Assembly (NCBI GenBank): GCA_003165495.1
Contig: PMMB01000207.1
Location: 1-10,804, forward strand
From: Gammaproteobacteria bacterium
GTDB taxonomy: Bacteria; Pseudomonadota; Gammaproteobacteria; Steroidobacterales; Steroidobacteraceae
DNA length: 10,804 bases
Direction: 5' to 3'
Position numbers and translations under genes: made by a program. Below are positions 6,525 to 10,804 of this stretch, piece after piece (position 1 is the first letter of the stretch; the number at the start of each line of letters is the position of its first letter). A model generated the notes under the pieces. It saw only the letters and a list, made by a program, of their open reading frames with translations, was not told the DNA's origin and ran no database searches.

Positions 6525-8480
6525 ATGTGCAAGTCAAGATTTGCGGTCGGACGCCCTTCCAGAGCGGCAGGATGGTGGCTATGCTCCGTTCTTGTGATCG
6601 CGTGGGCGATGGGTTCGTCGCCGGCTCTTGCAACCTGTCTGATCAGCGCTGATCCGGCCATCCGCGAACTACAGACTCTGGTCGATAAGGATGCCACACG
6701 CGCCCTGCAACAAGTGTTGACCCAGTTGCAGTCCTTGGAGCGTGCGCCGCAAGTCGACGCGCAACGCACAGCGTCCCTCTATTCCGTGCAGGCGCAGGCC
6801 TACAGTATTCTAGAACTCTACGACGATGCGAAGAATGCGGCCTCGAAGGGACTCAAATTCGCGAGTCTCGCAAGCGATCCGGTACACCTCGATCTACTGT
6901 CGACGTATGCCGAGAACGTCTTCGATGCGGCAGGGATGGATTCTGCAATCAAGTCCATCGACGGCGCGCGAGCCTCGCAAGTCAAAGGATCCCTTGCCGA
7001 CACTTGTTTGCTCATCACTCGCGGCCTGCTCCAATACCGGCAGGATCGGACCGATCTGGCGATCGGCAGTCTGACTCAGGCCTATCGCGCCAGCACGGCC
7101 CCCGAGTTCGCGGCGCCGCGGATCAATTCCGCATCGATGTTATCCTCTGTGATGCGCAGCACGGGAGACTACGTGCAGGCATTGGCGCTGAACCAGGAGG
7201 TGCTCGACTGGGACACCCGGCAGGGCGCGACGCTGAGTCTTTCCGTCAACCGATTCCTGCGCGGAAAGATTTTGAATTTGATGGGGCAGTATGCCGCCGC
7301 GATCGGGGAATTCACCGAAGCTCGCAAGCTCAGTGTGCAATTGGACGATACCCAAGGCGTCGCGTTTGCGGACCTGCTCGATTGCACCGCACGGATTGAA
7401 CTCGGCCAACTCGATCTCGCCGCATCGGAGTGTGACAACGCGTTGCGCGCGTTTACCGCAGGGCGCTCCGCCGGCGAGGTGAAAGAGACTCAAGGCTTGC
7501 TTGCCCGCATCGATCTGGCCAATGGTCACGCCGAGAAGGCGCTCTATACCTTGAATGAGGTGCTCGATCAGGGGGGAGCGGATTTGCTGCCGAGTCGAGT
7601 GGCGTCTCTGTACCAATGGCGTGCGCGCGCCAACGCGGCCTTACACAATTACCGCGACGCCTACACCGATCTGACCGAGTATGTGCGGCTTTACGCGGCG
7701 GCCAACGACGCCGAGCGATCCAGGGCTGCGACAGCGCTGCGCGCTCGGTTCGAGACGGATCAAGAAATAGAACGCAATATACTATTGCAACGCGAGTTGG
7801 GAGTTTCGCAGGTGCAATCGCAGCGTCAAGCACGGGAGCTGCGCTGGAACGCGATTGTGGTCACATCGGGTGTGCTGGTGATCGCGCTGCTCATTTATTT
7901 TCTGATCGTCAATCGCCGGTACCGGCAGCAACTCGTGAAATTGGCGAGTCAGGACGCATTGACCGGCCTGCCGAATCGACGGCGTACCGCGGAGCTCGCA
8001 ACGGCGGCGCTGGCAGACGCAACCGCCGCGCAAAGTCCCCTGACGATCGCGATCATCGACATGGATCATTTCAAGATCATCAACGATCGCTGCGGACATG
8101 CGACCGGTGACTTTGTGCTGAAGGAATTCGCGCGCATCGGCCGCGAGGCGCTGCGCCCAACGGATGTCCTGGGGCGCTGGGGCGGCGAGGAGTTCTTGCT
8201 GATAATGCCCGACGCGACGTTGGATCTCGCGCTGGCGAGTCTCGAGCGAGTGCGAACTTTGGTGTTTGGGATTCAGTTACCCGCATCGGGTGCCGGACTG
8301 CGCGTGAGCTTGAGCGCGGGTCTGGCGAGCAGCCTTAAGTTCGGACGGTCGCTGGACGAACTGATTGCGCGCGCCGATTCCGCTTTGTACGTTGCGAAGA
8401 ACGCGGGGCGTGATTTGGTGCGCGTGGCCGACGAGAGCTATCTAGCCACCACCGCCATACGGCGCGCGATCCGTCAGTGA
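6525..8480 (+). CDS. TPR-sensor diguanylate cyclase (GGDEF) with signal peptide and one membrane helix
   Basis: Predicted to make cyclic di-GMP from two GTP at the inner membrane in response to a periplasmic signal. With the ATG at 6525 the protein has 651 residues. Residues 1-36 form a signal peptide (basic start, WWLCSVLVIAWAM core, SPALA-T cleavage site). Residues 40-395 are helical TPR-like repeats (for example 241-275 and 360-392) in the periplasm; about 396-440 is a charged coiled coil; 443-463 is a membrane helix; 470-635 is the GGDEF domain. The domain shows DALTGLPNRR (477-486), DMDHFKIIND (512-521, metal-binding Asp512) and an intact GGEEF (553-557). An RPTD inhibitory I-site (544-547) sits five residues before it, implying product feedback. 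No EAL or HD-GYP domain is present. A TTG at 6480 could extend the reading by 15 residues, but that extension is polar and would bury the signal peptide; neither start has a strong ribosome site. The gene is divergent from the OFA transporter. Confidence 0.9.
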   Translation: MCKSRFAVGRPSRAAGWWLCSVLVIAWAMGSSPALATCLISADPAIRELQTLVDKDATRALQQVLTQLQSLERAPQVDAQRTASLYSVQAQAYSILELYDDAKNAASKGLKFASLASDPVHLDLLSTYAENVFDAAGMDSAIKSIDGARASQVKGSLADTCLLITRGLLQYRQDRTDLAIGSLTQAYRASTAPEFAAPRINSASMLSSVMRSTGDYVQALALNQEVLDWDTRQGATLSLSVNRFLRGKILNLMGQYAAAIGEFTEARKLSVQLDDTQGVAFADLLDCTARIELGQLDLAASECDNALRAFTAGRSAGEVKETQGLLARIDLANGHAEKALYTLNEVLDQGGADLLPSRVASLYQWRARANAALHNYRDAYTDLTEYVRLYAAANDAERSRAATALRARFETDQEIERNILLQRELGVSQVQSQRQARELRWNAIVVTSGVLVIALLIYFLIVNRRYRQQLVKLASQDALTGLPNRRRTAELATAALADATAAQSPLTIAIIDMDHFKIINDRCGHATGDFVLKEFARIGREALRPTDVLGRWGGEEFLLIMPDATLDLALASLERVRTLVFGIQLPASGAGLRVSLSAGLASSLKFGRSLDELIARADSALYVAKNAGRDLVRVADESYLATTAIRRAIRQ

Positions 8481-8493
8481 GACCGCGGCCAAA

Positions 8494-8512
8494 GCGGGTA
8501 ATTTTCTCCCGC
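8494..8512 (-). terminator. Weak GC hairpin between the diguanylate cyclase and tRNA-Leu genes
   Basis: GCGGG (8494-8498) pairs with CCCGC (8508-8512) around a 9-base AT-rich loop. It lies between two converging transcripts. On the minus strand (tRNA side) it is followed by only TTT, and on the plus strand by no T-run. It may help end either transcript, but the five-pair stem and short T-run make it a poor intrinsic terminator. Confidence 0.25.
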
Positions 8513-8559
8513 AGACCATTAATCTAAAGTTTTATAAAAGTACTGTAAGCTATTGATTA

Positions 8560-8644
8560 TGGTGCCCAGGAGAGGACTCGAACCTCCACGAATTGCTCCA
8601 CTGGTACCTGAAACCAGCGCGTCTACCAGTTCCGCCACCTGGGC
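8560..8644 (-). tRNA. tRNA-Leu, anticodon CAG
   Basis: A complete 85-base class II tRNA read on the minus strand. The acceptor stem GCCCAGG (5') pairs with CCTGGGC (3'), followed by the discriminator A and an encoded CCA (8560-8562 complement). The D-arm GCGGAACTGGTAGACGC is typical of leucine tRNAs. The anticodon stem CTGGT/ACCAG encloses TTCAGGT, giving anticodon CAG (complement of 8608-8610), which reads CUG, a favoured leucine codon in GC-rich genomes. There is a long variable arm of about 13 bases, and the T-arm has loop TTCGAGT. All arms fold without mismatches except one terminal G-T in the T-stem. A tRNA-Leu next to rnr is, as I recall, also found in Pseudomonas. Confidence 0.96.
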
Positions 8645-8674
8645 AAGATGGGTCCGCCGTACGCGAGGCGCAGA

Positions 8675-8703
8675 AATGTACGCACTGACCCAGTGCTTGT
8701 CAA
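8675..8703 (-). promoter_or_regulatory. Sigma70 promoter of tRNA-Leu
   Basis: On the minus strand a perfect -35 TTGACA (8698-8703) is followed by an optimal 17-base spacer and -10 TACATT (8675-8680, 4 of 6). The discriminator just downstream is GC-rich (TCTGCGCCTCGCG), a hallmark of stable-RNA promoters under stringent (ppGpp) control. A start near 8668 leaves a 5' leader of about 24 bases before the mature tRNA, to be removed by RNase P. The divergent rnr gene begins 114 bases beyond the -35. Confidence 0.75.
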
Positions 8704-8816
8704 CGAAGGGCTGCCGGCTGGCAAAGCTGATAACCTGCCGCAGTAAAGCAATCGGCCCTCCCGCAACGCGGGACGCTTAAGTTTGCGCACCCACCGAAGG
8801 ATTGCAGCAACACTCT

Positions 8817-10804
8817 ATGACACGACGTGGACCCACGGGCTCGCGGCCGCCAAAGTCTAATCGGACGACGACGTCCGGTGCGGATTGGCGCGGCGAGGAC
8901 CCCAATTTGGAACTCGAGAAATCGCGATATGCGGATCCCATCGCGAGCCGTGAACTGCTGCTGAAGCATTTGGCGGAGGCGCCGGAGCCGTTGACCGCGG
9001 CGCGTCTCGCCAAACGTCTTGGCTTGAATACCGCCGCGCAGCGCGATGCACTGGCCAAACGTCTGGCTGCGATGGTGCGCGATGGCCAAGCGATCGAGGG
9101 ACCGAACGGTTTTGCGACGGCGGGCGAGGGCGAACGCGTCGCCGGCCGAGTGCGCGGCCGCGCCAACGGCGATGTGCTGGTGCTGCCGGATGACGGCTCC
9201 GCGCCTTTGGTTCTGGCGCGAGCCGATACTGCAACCCTGATGCATGGCGACCGAGTCGAGGTCCTCGCCGTCGGCATGAACGAACGCGGACGGCGCATCG
9301 CGCGCTTGATCCGCCGCATCGGCGATGCGCCGCTTCGAATCGGCGGCGTTTGGCACGCAGGCCACGGCCACGGCCACGGCAGAGTCGAACCGGAGGATCC
9401 GGGTCACTGGTACTCCGTCGAAGTGGCGATTCGAGATCGACACGGAGCCGAAGACGGCGACCATGTCGTCGTCGAAGTGACCAAGCGCCCGCAAGGTGAA
9501 ACCGCGGCGCAAGGCCGTGTCGTCGAAGTGCTCGAGAACTTGCGTCCGTCGGATCTGGCGGCTCGCTTCGCGATTCTAAGACATGAACTACCCCAGGAGT
9601 TTCCGCCCGAGGTCATTCGCGCCGCAAATCGTTTTGCTCCCGAGGTGCAGGCGGCGGACCGGCAGGGTCGCGAGGATCTGCGCGAGATGCCGCTGGTGAC
9701 CATCGACGGTGAAGATGCCAAGGACTTCGACGATGCCGTGTACGCCGAATCCCTACGCGGCGGCGGGTGGCGGCTCATCGTCGCCATTGCCGATGTCAGC
9801 AACTACGTGCGTTACGGCACTGAGTTGGACATCGAAGCGCGGTCACGGGCCACCTCCGTGTATTTTCCGGATCGCGTCATCCCGATGCTGCCGGAACATC
9901 TTTCCAATCATTTATGTTCGCTGATGCCGCGCGTCGAACGCCTGGCATTCGTCTGCGACATGCGCGTCAGCAAGACCGGCAAGCTGGGCAAGACCCGATT
10001 CTATGAGGCGGTGATTCGCTCGCACGCACGACTCACGTACGACCAAGCGTGGGCCTACTTGGAGAATCCGCTCGAGGGCGCGGCCGATGAGTTGACGCCG
10101 GAGGTGCGCGCGTCGCTGCAAACGCTGTATGCGGTCTATGGCGCGCTCAAAGAGGCTCGCGATGCTCGCGGGGCACTCGACTTTCGCGGCGGCGAGGTCA
10201 AGGCGCGGATCGGCGGCGACGGCAGGATCGAGGGATTCTATGCGGTGACGCGCAACGACGCGCACCGCTTGATCGAGGAGTGCATGATCGCCGCCAATGT
10301 CGAAGCGGCGGTGGCCCTGCGTCTCGCAAAGGCCGGGAGTCTGTATCGCGTTCACGGTCAGCCGGAAGACAAACGAGTCACCGAGCTACAAAAGGTCCTG
10401 AATGCATTGCAGGTGGGCGCGGTGTTCTCGGAAAAGCCGACTCCCCGCGAATTTCGTCAATTGGTCGAACGGCTGGGTGCACGGCCCGACGGTTTGCTGC
10501 TCGAGAGCTTGGTGATTCGCTCGCTGGCACAGGCCGTGTATCAGCAAACCAACATCGGTCACTTTGGCCTCGCTCTCGAAGAGTACGCGCACTTTACCTC
10601 GCCGATCCGCCGCTATCCCGACTTGCTCGTGCATCGTGCGATCAAAGCCGCGGTGCTGCCGAATTCGGCGTCCGGGCATCGCTACACGACGGCGGAATTG
10701 CAGACGCTCGGCGCGGAGAGTTCGCAGCGCGAGCGGCGGGCCGATGACGCATCGCGCGATGTGATGGGGTACCTCAAGTGCCTGTATCTCCAACCGCGCG
10801 TCGG
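8817..10804 (+). CDS. rnr: Ribonuclease R, 3'-5' exoribonuclease (3' end beyond the window)
   Basis: Degrades structured RNA processively from the 3' end in the cytoplasm; roles in mRNA, rRNA and tmRNA quality control are known for the family. The first 662 codons are visible. In order: an RNase R winged-helix N-terminus (about 44-100, RELLLKHL...LTAARLAKRLGL), two cold-shock-type domains (about 108-165 and 172-245), and the RNB catalytic domain from about 290. The RNB domain holds TIDGEDAKDFDDAVYAE (295-311) with metal-binding Asp297, Asp303, Asp305 and Asp306. It also has NDAHRLIEECMIAANVE (480-496), HFTSPIRRYPDLLVHRAI (592-609) and the start of the S1 linker (YLKCLYLQPRVG). The S1 and basic tail are cut off. 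The start is the only ATG after an in-frame TAA at 8778; GAAGG lies 16 bases upstream, farther than ideal. Oddities: the cold-shock domains lack the usual aromatic RNP1 residues, and a Gly-His run occurs at 182-188. Confidence 0.95.
   Translation, partial: MTRRGPTGSRPPKSNRTTTSGADWRGEDPNLELEKSRYADPIASRELLLKHLAEAPEPLTAARLAKRLGLNTAAQRDALAKRLAAMVRDGQAIEGPNGFATAGEGERVAGRVRGRANGDVLVLPDDGSAPLVLARADTATLMHGDRVEVLAVGMNERGRRIARLIRRIGDAPLRIGGVWHAGHGHGHGRVEPEDPGHWYSVEVAIRDRHGAEDGDHVVVEVTKRPQGETAAQGRVVEVLENLRPSDLAARFAILRHELPQEFPPEVIRAANRFAPEVQAADRQGREDLREMPLVTIDGEDAKDFDDAVYAESLRGGGWRLIVAIADVSNYVRYGTELDIEARSRATSVYFPDRVIPMLPEHLSNHLCSLMPRVERLAFVCDMRVSKTGKLGKTRFYEAVIRSHARLTYDQAWAYLENPLEGAADELTPEVRASLQTLYAVYGALKEARDARGALDFRGGEVKARIGGDGRIEGFYAVTRNDAHRLIEECMIAANVEAAVALRLAKAGSLYRVHGQPEDKRVTELQKVLNALQVGAVFSEKPTPREFRQLVERLGARPDGLLLESLVIRSLAQAVYQQTNIGHFGLALEEYAHFTSPIRRYPDLLVHRAIKAAVLPNSASGHRYTTAELQTLGAESSQRERRADDASRDVMGYLKCLYLQPRV

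Noticed and set aside
8553..8780. Plus-strand reading of 75 codons beginning MIMVPRRGLEPPRIAPLVPE
   Set aside because: It is the antisense translation of the tRNA-Leu gene, a well-known false protein (GLEPPRIAPLVPETSAS pattern).
8700..9512. Minus-strand reading of 270 codons opposite the start of rnr
   Set aside because: RNase R on the plus strand has clear domains here; the minus-strand product is Arg/Ala-rich without motifs and would cover the tRNA promoter.

Overview
The window looks like chromosomal DNA of a moderately GC-rich gammaproteobacterium. The order hflK-hflC-DUF2065(yjeT)-purA, followed further on by tRNA-Leu and rnr (RNase R), is a housekeeping arrangement of Gammaproteobacteria such as Escherichia, Pseudomonas and Xanthomonas. 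The periplasmic-TPR diguanylate cyclase and the transporter types would suit a free-living soil or water lineage near Xanthomonadales/Nevskiales/Steroidobacter. That placement is an inference from gene content, and genus cannot be told from this sequence.

Layout. Positions 1-3260 (+) hold a tightly overlapping operon: the 3' part of hflK, complete hflC, a 71-residue DUF2065 membrane protein and complete purA. Successive genes overlap by 1, 4 and 8 bases. HflK and HflC form the SPFH-domain complex that modulates the FtsH protease; PurA makes the first committed step to AMP. Positions 3311-4615 (+) encode a FucP/GluP-type sugar-proton MFS symporter, 50 bases after purA. Positions 4718-6368 (-) hold a convergent mini-operon: an OFA-family (oxalate/formate antiporter-like) MFS transporter, a 32-residue single-helix microprotein coupled to it by an ATGA overlap, and a 53-residue DUF3096 membrane protein. 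The two small genes are separated by an 18-base perfect palindrome. Positions 6525-8480 (+), divergent from the OFA operon, encode an exported-sensor diguanylate cyclase with TPR-like repeats, one membrane helix and an intact GGEEF active site and I-site.

Positions 8560-8644 (-) are a complete tRNA-Leu(CAG) with encoded CCA and a good sigma70 promoter (8675-8703). Positions 8817 to the window end (+) hold the first 662 codons of rnr, which runs off the end.

Functionally, the edges are core genes (protease control, purine synthesis, RNA decay, tRNA). The 5.2 kb between purA and the tRNA looks like an accessory block of two transport modules and a c-di-GMP signalling gene placed into that core neighbourhood. 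No integrase, transposase, CRISPR array or clear attachment-site duplication was seen. The most interesting items are the transporter/microprotein/DUF3096 mini-operon with its palindrome, and an RNase R whose cold-shock domains lack the usual aromatic RNA-binding motifs and carry a Gly-His run.
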